From Treponema ruminis (GTDB taxonomy: Bacteria > Spirochaetota > Spirochaetia > Treponematales > Treponemataceae), in contig CP031518.1 in assembly GCA_017161305.1 (NCBI GenBank), forward strand, positions 2,418,001 to 2,482,000: a DNA stretch of 64,000 nt, given 5' to 3'. The position numbers and the translations under genes were made by a program. Every line of letters begins with the position of its first letter. Position 1 is the stretch's first letter. This document shows positions 33,273-40,996 of the stretch, in pieces. A model generated the notes under the pieces. That model was not told where the DNA came from and did not search any database. It was given only the letters and a program-made list of their open reading frames with translations.

Positions 33273-34442
33273 TTACATAAAGTAGGTTTTTATCGGTGGG
33301 AAGCCGTTGAACTCTACGCTGGCGTAGGTGCTGGTGTAGGCTCCGGTTGTGAGCCAGTAGAGCTTGTCGCCGGCTTTAAGCGAGAGAGGCAGCTTGTACT
33401 TGAAATCTTCGTACATGATGTCCGCACTGTCACAGGTCGGGCCTGCAAGAATTACCTCGCCTTTTTTAACTCCAGGACCGTCTTTTGATGAGATGACAGG
33501 ATATTTCATTGCTTCGTCGAGAGTTTCGATAAGGCCATTGAATTTTCCTGAGTCCTGATAGACCCAGCGCTGCAAGGCTGTATTGTTCTTGCGGCTTACG
33601 AGGATTACTTCGCTTGTGAGGATACCGCAGTCGCCTACGAGGGAACGGCCCGGCTCCAGGATAATCATCGGAATTTCATCGCCAAAGTCATCGTGGAGAT
33701 AGCGTGTGATTTCCGAAGCATAAGTTTCAAGTTCGTTTGTCGGCTGAATGTAGTGGGCTGGGAAACCGCCGCCCATGTTAATCATTGAAAGACGGATGCC
33801 CTCTTCTTCTTCGAGAGATGAGAACAAATAAGAAGCCTTTGCAATTGCGTCGTTCCAGGCACCAATATCGCGCTGCTGGCTGCCGACATGGAATGAAACA
33901 CCGTAAGGAGTGAGACCCAAATCGCGGGCCATAACCAGCAAATCGTAAGCCATGTCAGGATGACAGCCGAATTTGCGGCTCAAAGGCCAGTCAGCACTCT
34001 GAGTATTTTCCATTAACATGCGGACATAAATACGGCTTCCAGGAGCGTTCTCGGCGATTGCCTTGAGGTCGTCCTTTGAATCAGTGGCGAACATACGGAC
34101 ACCGTTGTCATAAAAATACTTAATGTCCCGTGCTTTTTTGATTGTGTTTCCGTAAGAAAGTCTGTCGCCCGTTACTCCAAGAGCAAGGATTTTGTCCAGC
34201 TCATATCGTGAAGCAATGTCGAAATTTGAACCAAGCTCTGCAAGCATTTTGAGCACTGGCTCCCCCGGATTCGACTTGACTGCATAATAGATGTGTGCAT
34301 AAGGGAAAGAATCGCGGAGTTTGATGAAATTGTATTTAATCTGTTTGAGATTAATTACAACATTGGGAGTCTCCAAATCTTTTGAAAACTCTAAGAACCG
34401 ATTCCATTCTGAATCAGAAATGTAGTCCTCACGATTGAACAT
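33273..34442 (-). CDS. Fold-type III PLP decarboxylase, ornithine decarboxylase-like
   Basis: The 389-residue enzyme probably decarboxylates ornithine (or lysine) to a polyamine precursor. The PLP Lys is in YYAVKSNPG near residue 54. The family also shows the SFHVGSQ loop near 200, MGGGFPAHY near 245, LEPGRSLVG near 287, and the active-site segment GPTCDSADIMYED near 340, typical of eukaryotic-type ODC and related bacterial enzymes. A diaminopimelate decarboxylase is less likely since the CDSAD motif fits ODC better. AGGTGG precedes the ATG. Confidence 0.87.
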   Translation of the reverse strand: MFNREDYISDSEWNRFLEFSKDLETPNVVINLKQIKYNFIKLRDSFPYAHIYYAVKSNPGEPVLKMLAELGSNFDIASRYELDKILALGVTGDRLSYGNTIKKARDIKYFYDNGVRMFATDSKDDLKAIAENAPGSRIYVRMLMENTQSADWPLSRKFGCHPDMAYDLLVMARDLGLTPYGVSFHVGSQQRDIGAWNDAIAKASYLFSSLEEEEGIRLSMINMGGGFPAHYIQPTNELETYASEITRYLHDDFGDEIPMIILEPGRSLVGDCGILTSEVILVSRKNNTALQRWVYQDSGKFNGLIETLDEAMKYPVISSKDGPGVKKGEVILAGPTCDSADIMYEDFKYKLPLSLKAGDKLYWLTTGAYTSTYASVEFNGFPPIKTYFM

Positions 34443-34601
34443 GAAATACCACCTAAATCAATGTTTCACCAAAAAATACTAATGATGTAAAAGTGAATAT
34501 AAAACAAATACGCAGTATGGTCTATATGTTTTTAAAAATTTTTTCAAAAAAATTAATCCGGATTATTTAATTTTATTCTGTTGCGCAATAAAAAAATGTG
34601 A

Positions 34602-34607
34602 TAGAAT
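34602..34607 (+). promoter_or_regulatory. -10 element of the gene at 34614, leaderless type
   Basis: TAGAAT ends 6 bases before the ATG at 34614. The matching -35 region is weak. The 171-base gap between the two divergent genes contains nothing else recognisable. Confidence 0.45.
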
Positions 34608-34613
34608 GTTTTC

Positions 34614-35642
34614 ATGCTTCTTCATTATGTAAAAATATTTTTCATTACTTTACTGACCTTTTTTCTCACTCTCTTTCCAATTTTTTCAGAAGAAGCAAAA
34701 GCCCCAGGCGAAGCACAATCCGAGCAAAAGAGCGAAGAAATCCTTGTCCCCAAAAATCCGACTTTTAATGCAATAACCTTCCTTAAAGACGTGCTTGACG
34801 ACAAATATCCCCTCAGAATCGATTTCGGCGCAGAGCCCCACAGGCACGGAAGTCTTGTCTTCGGTTCAGTATGGTACGACTGGAACTACATTCTTTCATC
34901 AAGCGTCCGGGGAGAATACGACCACTACATGACCTTCGTAAACAACGGCGAAACGGTCAGCACAAGCGAAGTCCGATCAGTGTCCTTTACCCCTTTTCCT
35001 GTCGTCCTCTTTTTCGGAAATCCTGACATAAGGGCAAAATCAGTCTTCACAGAAGTCGACATAGGCTTTTATCTTTCCCAGTCACATTCAAACACCAACG
35101 GCGGCTCATATCAGAACTATACCGAAAACGGCTTCCAGCTTTCAGAAAACAACACAAGATATTTTATGGTTGGTCCGGCCTTCAACATCGTCGTCAAAGT
35201 TCCAATCATCAAATACATAGACTCAATAACAGAATTCTTCTTCGTTCCGGCATATTTTCTTTCCTATAATTCAAATTCGCAGATTCATGACAGCCAGCAC
35301 ACTTCAAGTTCATCGGTCACGGGTTTCGACTTATCAAGTCCCTACCTTAAATACAGCCTTTGCCTGGACTTTTTCAGATACATACGCATAAAATCCCAGG
35401 TAACCTACCAGCACATCAACATGAGGCAGACAATTTACGGCGAAGACAACGACGTCCGCTACTCAAACCACAAGCTCATTGTCCGCTACGGTGGCGAACT
35501 TCTGACCCCTTCAAAGACACGCAAAAAATCCGCTCACCTGTGGGCCGGTTTATACTATGAAATGACCTGGGAAAAACTCTATCTTGGCACAAGTTCATCG
35601 AACGATTACACCGGAAAGTGGGTCCTTTGCTTCGGTACATAA
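34614..35642 (+). CDS. Exported protein, probable outer-membrane beta-barrel
   Basis: The 342-residue protein has a signal peptide (hydrophobic core about residues 5-23, then FPIFSEEAK). The mature part is rich in amphipathic strands with aromatic ends (for example LVFGSVWYDWNYILSS, FIYLSQ-type segments, SVFTEVDIGFYLSQ, YLKYSLCLDFFRYIRIKSQVTY) and ends GKWVLCFGT. This suggests a barrel of about 10-14 strands in the outer membrane. I do not recognise a family. Confidence 0.75.
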   Translation: MLLHYVKIFFITLLTFFLTLFPIFSEEAKAPGEAQSEQKSEEILVPKNPTFNAITFLKDVLDDKYPLRIDFGAEPHRHGSLVFGSVWYDWNYILSSSVRGEYDHYMTFVNNGETVSTSEVRSVSFTPFPVVLFFGNPDIRAKSVFTEVDIGFYLSQSHSNTNGGSYQNYTENGFQLSENNTRYFMVGPAFNIVVKVPIIKYIDSITEFFFVPAYFLSYNSNSQIHDSQHTSSSSVTGFDLSSPYLKYSLCLDFFRYIRIKSQVTYQHINMRQTIYGEDNDVRYSNHKLIVRYGGELLTPSKTRKKSAHLWAGLYYEMTWEKLYLGTSSSNDYTGKWVLCFGT

Positions 35643-35674
35643 AAATTCATCTTTCAACTTTCCCTTCATTTCGC

Positions 35675-35680
35675 TATAAT
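35675..35680 (+). promoter_or_regulatory. -10 element of purB, leaderless type
   Basis: A perfect TATAAT ends 7 bases before the purB ATG at 35688; a TTTCAA at 35652-35657 lies 17 bases upstream of it. Confidence 0.6.
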
Positions 35681-35687
35681 TCTATAC

Positions 35688-37109
35688 ATGGAAACACGTA
35701 ACATTTTTGAGAATCTCTCTTGTATCGACCACCGCTATTCCCTTTCTGAGAAAGCGGCTTTTGACGGACTTTCACAGTACATTTCTGAGCAGGCTTCAAT
35801 CCGCTCTTGTGCACGCTGTGAGGCGGCTCTTGTTAAGGCACATCTTAAGGTTCGCGGCAAATTGACTGACGAACTTGCAAAAACTTTGGACGATGTTGCA
35901 GCAAACATTGACCCGGAAGAAGTTTATGCCGAAGAAGAAAAGACAAAGCACAACATCCGCGCTCTCGTTAATGTCATGAAAACAAAAGTAAATGCCGAAA
36001 TCGGACCTCTCATTCACCTGGGAGCAACTTCGGTCGATATTTTGGACACAGCCTTGAGCTGCCGAATGAGAGATGTCACAAAAAATGTCGTTCTTCCAGA
36101 ACTCAAACAACTCGAAAAATATCTTTGTGAAATCGCAGAGCGTGAATGCGCAACTCCACAGGTTGGCCGAACACACGGTCAGCACGCAGTTCCAATCACT
36201 TTCGGCTGGAGCATCGCAGAATTCGTAGCCCGCCTGGGAAAATCAATCCTCCGCATCGAAGAACTTTCAAATGATCTGGTTGGAAAACTGGCCGGTCCTG
36301 TAGGTTCTTACAACGGTCCTTCAATGATTGTAAAGGATCCTGAGGAACTCGAGCGAATCTACACAGAATTCCTGGGTCTCAAGCCTTCTGAATATTCAAA
36401 CCAGCTCGTTGAGCCAGAGCACGTCCTCCGCCTCCTTTTGGAGATGAACGTCGCATTCGGAATCATCGCAAACCTCGCAGACGACCTCCGCAACTTGCAG
36501 AGAAGCGAAATCGGTGAGGTATTCGAATACTTCGCTTCAACACAGGTTGGTTCTTCAACAATGCCACAGAAGCGAAATCCATGGAACAGCGAGCACGTAA
36601 AATCTTTGTGGAAGGCAATGTGTCCTCGCGTAATCACTTTCTACATGGACCAGATTTCAGAGCACCAGCGAGACCTCACAAACTCAGCAAGCCAGCGCTT
36701 CATTTCTGACTATGTTTCAGGCTTTACAATGGCAGTTGCCCGCATGAACTCAGTCGTTAAGGGATTGCAGGCAGACAAGGAAGGAATGGCAAAGAACCTG
36801 CAGGGTGCAGGCGGAAAGGTCAAGGGCGGCGTTCTTGCAGAACCGGCATACATCTTGCTCGGCGAGGCTGGCGTAAACGACGGTCACGAAGTTATCCGCA
36901 AAATCACTCTTGAAGCCGAAAAAACAGGCAAGACATTCTTTGAAGTCCTCAAGACTCACGAAGAAGCATTTGCAAAAATCACAGCCCAGCTAGAAAAGCT
37001 CGGAATCGAAAATCCGGCAACATTCTTCGAAAATCCGGCAAACTACTGCGGTCTGGCAGCCGTTAAGTCAAAGAGACTTGCTCAGAAGTACGCAGAATTA
37101 ATGAAATAA
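35688..37109 (+). CDS. purB: Adenylosuccinate lyase
   Basis: PurB cleaves SAICAR and adenylosuccinate in purine synthesis, releasing fumarate. The 473-residue protein has HLGATSVDILDTA near residue 108, RTHGQHAVPITFG near 164 with the catalytic His, and the flexible signature loop SSTMPQKRNPWNSEHVKSL near 287 with the catalytic Ser. Length and motifs are normal for the long, tetrameric form. The start has a -10 hexamer 7 bases upstream and no ribosome-binding site. The next gene converges on it across a terminator. Confidence 0.96.
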   Translation: METRNIFENLSCIDHRYSLSEKAAFDGLSQYISEQASIRSCARCEAALVKAHLKVRGKLTDELAKTLDDVAANIDPEEVYAEEEKTKHNIRALVNVMKTKVNAEIGPLIHLGATSVDILDTALSCRMRDVTKNVVLPELKQLEKYLCEIAERECATPQVGRTHGQHAVPITFGWSIAEFVARLGKSILRIEELSNDLVGKLAGPVGSYNGPSMIVKDPEELERIYTEFLGLKPSEYSNQLVEPEHVLRLLLEMNVAFGIIANLADDLRNLQRSEIGEVFEYFASTQVGSSTMPQKRNPWNSEHVKSLWKAMCPRVITFYMDQISEHQRDLTNSASQRFISDYVSGFTMAVARMNSVVKGLQADKEGMAKNLQGAGGKVKGGVLAEPAYILLGEAGVNDGHEVIRKITLEAEKTGKTFFEVLKTHEEAFAKITAQLEKLGIENPATFFENPANYCGLAAVKSKRLAQKYAELMK

Positions 37110-37120
37110 AATAGCATGAA

Positions 37121-37150
37121 AAAGCCGCACGAAACCGTGCGGCTTTCTTT
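37121..37150. terminator. Bidirectional terminator between purB and the lipid kinase gene
   Basis: AAAGCCGCAC (37121-37130) pairs with GTGCGGCTTT (37137-37146), with A and T runs outside. The reverse gene ends inside its right arm at 37150. Confidence 0.9.
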
Positions 37151-38076
37151 TATATCAGCATAGTCAGTTTTTGTGGCAGGACTTCAAACTGAACCCTGTC
37201 CACGTTACCTACAAGTTCACCGTCCGTGTGAAGGATGCTTTTTGAATCCGATTCAAGAACCAGCTTTTTGCAGTTACGCAGGTAAAAGCCCTTTGACCGG
37301 CCGTGAAGCCCCATACACAAAAGGGGGAACAAGAGGAAGGTAAGGACTTTCGGAACGCCCGCAGCCATGCAGATTGAAAGCAGTCCGTCATCACCCTTGG
37401 CCTTGGGACACATTGGAACCCCGCCGCCCTCAGCCTTAAAATTCATTGCCGCCAGGAAAATCAGTTTGTTGAAAGAAAGGGGCTCATCGTCATCAAATTT
37501 GAGGGAGACTGAATAAGTCTTCATCGTAAAAAGAGTTTGCACCGTCAAAACCACATAGCCCAAAGCTCCGAGATGCATCCAGTTCAGAATCTTCTTGATT
37601 TTTGCCTGGTTGAGGCCTGTTCCAACGATTGCGTCCAGACCAAAGCCGGAACTGATGGCAAAAATTCTGGAATCGCCGGTCGAAAGAACTGAGCTTCGTC
37701 CCAAATCGATTTTTTTGTCAGCCTTTGATTTCAAAATAATGTCGAGGGCCTTTTTCTGATTGTGTCGGGGAATCTTTACGCCCCGGGCAAAGTCATTTCC
37801 AGAGCCGGTCGGAATCAGGCCCAGCTTTATCCGTGAAAAATCCGTGATGCCGTTCAAAACCTCGTTAATCGTTCCGTCACCGCCAACAACGACGATTTTA
37901 ATGTCATCTTCCGCAAGCGAGGAAACTTCTTTTGCAATCTGCATTGCGTGCCCCACCCTCTGGGGAACATGAACTTTGAATTCAACCTTTTTCTTTTTTA
38001 AAAGCTCGCGAATTTTATTCCATTTGAGAAAAGCCTTTCCGCTGCCACCGTGAATATTAACAATGAAGTGATACAT
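37150..38076 (-). CDS. Diacylglycerol kinase-family lipid kinase
   Basis: The 308-residue protein has the DagK catalytic domain with GGDGTINEVLNGI near residue 65, GLIPTGSGNDFARG near 88, and the later beta-sandwich LDLGRSS-like to DDGLLSICMAAG. It phosphorylates a diacylglycerol-like or sphingosine-like lipid; the exact lipid is unclear. A TAAAAT with an extended TGC ends 6 bases before the ATG on the reverse strand, so this too may be leaderless. Confidence 0.9.
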   Translation of the reverse strand: MYHFIVNIHGGSGKAFLKWNKIRELLKKKKVEFKVHVPQRVGHAMQIAKEVSSLAEDDIKIVVVGGDGTINEVLNGITDFSRIKLGLIPTGSGNDFARGVKIPRHNQKKALDIILKSKADKKIDLGRSSVLSTGDSRIFAISSGFGLDAIVGTGLNQAKIKKILNWMHLGALGYVVLTVQTLFTMKTYSVSLKFDDDEPLSFNKLIFLAAMNFKAEGGGVPMCPKAKGDDGLLSICMAAGVPKVLTFLLFPLLCMGLHGRSKGFYLRNCKKLVLESDSKSILHTDGELVGNVDRVQFEVLPQKLTMLI

Positions 38077-38179
38077 GCAATAATTTTAGCACATAAAAAG
38101 GGGCACGTCTCCTATTTTTTTTCTTCCAAATTCCAGCAATCTTCATTATATTTATATCATCACTTTTTCGGAGTTTAAT

Positions 38180-39094
38180 ATGAAAAAAATTGCAACCAAA
38201 TCAATCATTTCACTCATTGTGCTTGCAGTGATTGCTGCCGCAGCTTACGAATCAGTTTCTGTCGTCGCCCCAAATGAACGCGGCGTTCAGGTAATGCTTG
38301 GAGAAGTTACAGGCGATGTTTTGGAGCCGGGAATGCACTTTCATCCGCCATTTGTCAGCATCATCAAAAAATACTCAATCGTTCCAAAAGGAATGAACGT
38401 CACTTTCTCAGTCGGAAAGGACGGAGCCATCACAAAGGACATGCAGACAGTCGGCTCACAGGTCACTGTTTTCTACCGCTACGACGGAGCCAAAATCATG
38501 GACGCCGTCAAAAAATACAACGAGAATATCCTTGAAAACGCAATCACACGCAGCCTTGTTGCAAGCGTAAAGGAATCAGTCGGAAAATACTCAATCTACG
38601 AGCTGGTCGAAAATCAGGATAAAATCACTTCTGACGTAACATCAGCCCTCAATGCAAAACTTGCCGAATATCCAATCGAAGTCACCCAGCTCACAATTTC
38701 AAACTGGGACTGGAGCGACGACTTTGACAAGAACATCAAGGAAACAATGAACCGCACCCAGCAGGTCCGCCAGGCAGAGCAGGATTTAAAGCTGGCCGAG
38801 ACAAACGCCCAGAAGCAGGTTGCAGAAGCTGAGGCCCAGAAAAAGGCCGCCGAGCAGACTGCTGAAGGAGAGCTCATCAAGGCTCAGAAAGCAGCCGAGG
38901 CAAAACGCGTTGAAGCAGACGCCCTCGCCTACTACAACTCAAAGGTCGCACAGAACTATCAGGTTGAAATCAAGCTCAAGGAACTCGAAATCGAACTTGA
39001 AAAGGCAAAAAAATGGGACGGACGCCAGGTTCCGGAGTATGTTCCACTCACAGCAAGCGGCGCAATCGTAAATCTTCCAGAGGCTAAAAAATGA
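38180..39094 (+). CDS. SPFH/prohibitin-family membrane protein
   Basis: The 304-residue protein has an N-terminal membrane helix (about 8-26), an SPFH domain (about 30-200, beginning VAPNERGVQVMLGEV) and a long Ala/Glu/Lys/Gln coiled coil (about 195-275). These proteins form ring-like membrane scaffolds that recruit proteases or organise the membrane. GGAG precedes the ATG. The stop overlaps the thyX start as ATGA, so expression is coupled. Confidence 0.88.
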   Translation: MKKIATKSIISLIVLAVIAAAAYESVSVVAPNERGVQVMLGEVTGDVLEPGMHFHPPFVSIIKKYSIVPKGMNVTFSVGKDGAITKDMQTVGSQVTVFYRYDGAKIMDAVKKYNENILENAITRSLVASVKESVGKYSIYELVENQDKITSDVTSALNAKLAEYPIEVTQLTISNWDWSDDFDKNIKETMNRTQQVRQAEQDLKLAETNAQKQVAEAEAQKKAAEQTAEGELIKAQKAAEAKRVEADALAYYNSKVAQNYQVEIKLKELEIELEKAKKWDGRQVPEYVPLTASGAIVNLPEAKK

Positions 39095-39759
39095 TTCAGA
39101 TTTTCGACACTACTGACAAATATCCACTCCAGAAAATCGGCAAAATGGCAGGCGTATGCTGGAACAGCCCTATTGACGACGCAGAAAAGAACATCAAGCG
39201 GGCCAAAGACTGCATCACAAGCGGTCACGGCCGGGTTCTTGAATATGTTGACATCGAGCTCTGCATTGCAGGCTATTCTGCCCGCGCCATCCGCGAATAC
39301 TACACCCACATTGGCGGAGGCCCAACAAGACTGCAGGAAAGCACCCGCTATGTAAACTGCGAAAAATTCGACTACTATCTGCCGCCCACAGCCGCAAAGT
39401 CAGAGGAAGCAAAAAAGGCTTATGAAGACTGCATGGAAAACATCCGTAAAAGCTATGCCAAGCTCATGGAAGCCGGAGTTTCAAAAGAAGACGCCGCAAA
39501 CATCCTTCCCCTGGGCATGATGACAAAAATCGTAGACAAGCGCAATCTTCGCAACATGATTAACCTCATGAACCAGCGTCTTTGCACAAGGGCCTACGTT
39601 GAAATCCGTGCCCTGGCAAATGAAATCAAAAAAGAATTGAGCGAGTATTCTGAAGAATGGAAGTGGATTTGCGAGAATCTCTTCGTTCCGAAGTGCGATG
39701 TGACCGGCTTCTGCACCGAAGCTAAATGCTGCGGCCGAAAGCCCAAAAAAGAAGCATAA
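39091..39759 (+). CDS. thyX: Flavin-dependent thymidylate synthase
   Basis: ThyX makes dTMP from dUMP using methylenetetrahydrofolate and FAD. The 222-residue protein fits the ThyX fold: SGHGRVLEYVDIELCI, ARAIREYYTHIGGGPTRLQ and ESTRYVN, then LPLGMMTKIVDKRNLRNMINLMNQR with the C-terminal RxxxR-type nucleotide-binding residues. The usual signature RHR-x7-S is changed to THI-x9-S. A Cys-rich end (CDVTGFCTEAKCCG) is present. It overlaps the SPFH gene by 4 bases. The subfamily is atypical but the family call is good. Confidence 0.82.
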   Translation: MIQIFDTTDKYPLQKIGKMAGVCWNSPIDDAEKNIKRAKDCITSGHGRVLEYVDIELCIAGYSARAIREYYTHIGGGPTRLQESTRYVNCEKFDYYLPPTAAKSEEAKKAYEDCMENIRKSYAKLMEAGVSKEDAANILPLGMMTKIVDKRNLRNMINLMNQRLCTRAYVEIRALANEIKKELSEYSEEWKWICENLFVPKCDVTGFCTEAKCCGRKPKKEA

Positions 39760-39770
39760 AAATAAGCAAA

Positions 39771-39788
39771 ACTTCCTTTCCAGGAAGT
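39771..39788 (-). terminator. Terminator of the D,D-carboxypeptidase gene
   Basis: ACTTCCT pairs with AGGAAGT (39771-39788), followed on the reverse strand by TTTTGCTTATTTTT. It lies in the junction with thyX. Confidence 0.55.
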
Positions 39789-39813
39789 CTGCTTCCAGGC
39801 CTTTTAGCGGAAT

Positions 39814-40650
39814 CTAATCTATTTGCTTCCATGCCGCGACAAATTCCAGCATAAACTGCTGGACGTCGCTGAACCATTTTTTCTGGAAGCGGCAGGCTTC
39901 CTTTCCAATATAGCGGAAGTGCCAGCATTCCCACATGTAGCCGGTTACGTCCTCGTAATCGCGGGGGAAAGAAAGGCTCCAGCCGTAATCAGATGCATGG
40001 TTATAAACCCATTTCCCCATTTTTGTATCACCCCAGTCCTCGGTGATTGAACCGAAGTCAACGGCCGTTCCAAGCTGATGCTGGCTGGTACCAGGCCGGG
40101 CAGAATAACGCTCTGCTTCGGCAAGTCCGTCCTGCTTTACATAGCGGTTAAAAAGTCCTTCCTGATATTTATATGAGCGGTAAGTTGAAGAAACCATGAG
40201 CTTGATTCCGTCCCTCAAGGCAGCCCGCGAAAGTTCTTCAAGGGCAGCGTAGCTTTCCGGGCGGAGGGAGAGGTCGTTACGGCTGGCGTTCCAGAAATCA
40301 TTGTTTTTAACAGGCTTTAAATCACGCGGAACATAGTCAGAGCCGATATTGTGTTTTTTGTCGATAAGATAAAGCAAATCAAGGTCGTCATTTCTGTGAG
40401 CCGACTTTTCTTCTGCAAGAACCTTGTGCAAGTCAGCCAGAAATTCTTCCGGGTCGCCGTTTGGAATTGCAGTCTTGCAGCGCTCAGTCATTTTTGCAAA
40501 AACCCGGCGGAGCTTTTCAACTTCAGGATTTGCAGACTGGACTGTTTCGCCAGCTTTCTTTTGATTAGACGAAGTCTCAGCAAAGGCGACTTTTTCCTTG
40601 CAGGAAGAAAGGACAAAAAGACAAAAAAGAGCAAAAATAATTTTTTTCAT
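39814..40650 (-). CDS. D-alanyl-D-alanine carboxypeptidase, VanY/M15B type, lipoprotein
   Basis: The 278-residue protein starts with a lipoprotein signal (FVLSSCKEK, Cys at residue 17). The C-terminal M15B domain shows STYRSYKYQEGLFNRYV near residue 155, the zinc ligands in SQHQLGTAVDFGS near 192 and ECWHFRYIG near 254. It removes the terminal D-Ala from peptidoglycan side chains. It lies just after a STAS/phosphatase cluster but reads as its own unit with 7 bases between. Confidence 0.9.
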   Translation of the reverse strand: MKKIIFALFCLFVLSSCKEKVAFAETSSNQKKAGETVQSANPEVEKLRRVFAKMTERCKTAIPNGDPEEFLADLHKVLAEEKSAHRNDDLDLLYLIDKKHNIGSDYVPRDLKPVKNNDFWNASRNDLSLRPESYAALEELSRAALRDGIKLMVSSTYRSYKYQEGLFNRYVKQDGLAEAERYSARPGTSQHQLGTAVDFGSITEDWGDTKMGKWVYNHASDYGWSLSFPRDYEDVTGYMWECWHFRYIGKEACRFQKKWFSDVQQFMLEFVAAWKQID

Positions 40651-40657
40651 TTTAAGT

Positions 40658-40984
40658 TTACTGGACTTCCGTTACGGCGTGAATAATTGAGAAGACATCG
40701 TAAAATCCTGTTTCTTCGAGGGCTACACGAGCCGACGGAGAAGGATTCATCATATAGAATTTGTGGCCGTTGTCTTCACCGTCGTTAAAAGTTGCCATCA
40801 TGAGGCCGACACCAACGGAATCAATCGTCTCAACCCGCTCCAAATCAACTACGATGTTTGACTTTTTTATGGTTTCATCAAGTTTTTCAGCGAGCTCGGT
40901 GATTGTATATGTGTTCATTACGCCAGAAACTTCGTAAAGGATGTAGTTTGCACCCTCTTTTTCGGTAATTGAAAGCTGCTCCAT
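40658..40984 (-). CDS. STAS-domain anti-sigma factor antagonist
   Basis: The 108-residue protein is a single STAS domain: YILYEVSGVMNTYTITEL, then VVDLERVETIDSVGVGLMM with the phospho-acceptor Ser near residue 61, and PSARVALEETGFYDVF. Such proteins are switched by a kinase and by SpoIIE-type phosphatases. Two such phosphatases lie directly upstream in the same operon (gap of 12 bases), so they are its likely partners. The kinase and sigma factor are not in the window. Confidence 0.9.
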   Translation of the reverse strand: MEQLSITEKEGANYILYEVSGVMNTYTITELAEKLDETIKKSNIVVDLERVETIDSVGVGLMMATFNDGEDNGHKFYMMNPSPSARVALEETGFYDVFSIIHAVTEVQ

Positions 40985-40996
40985 TTAATTCTCCTT

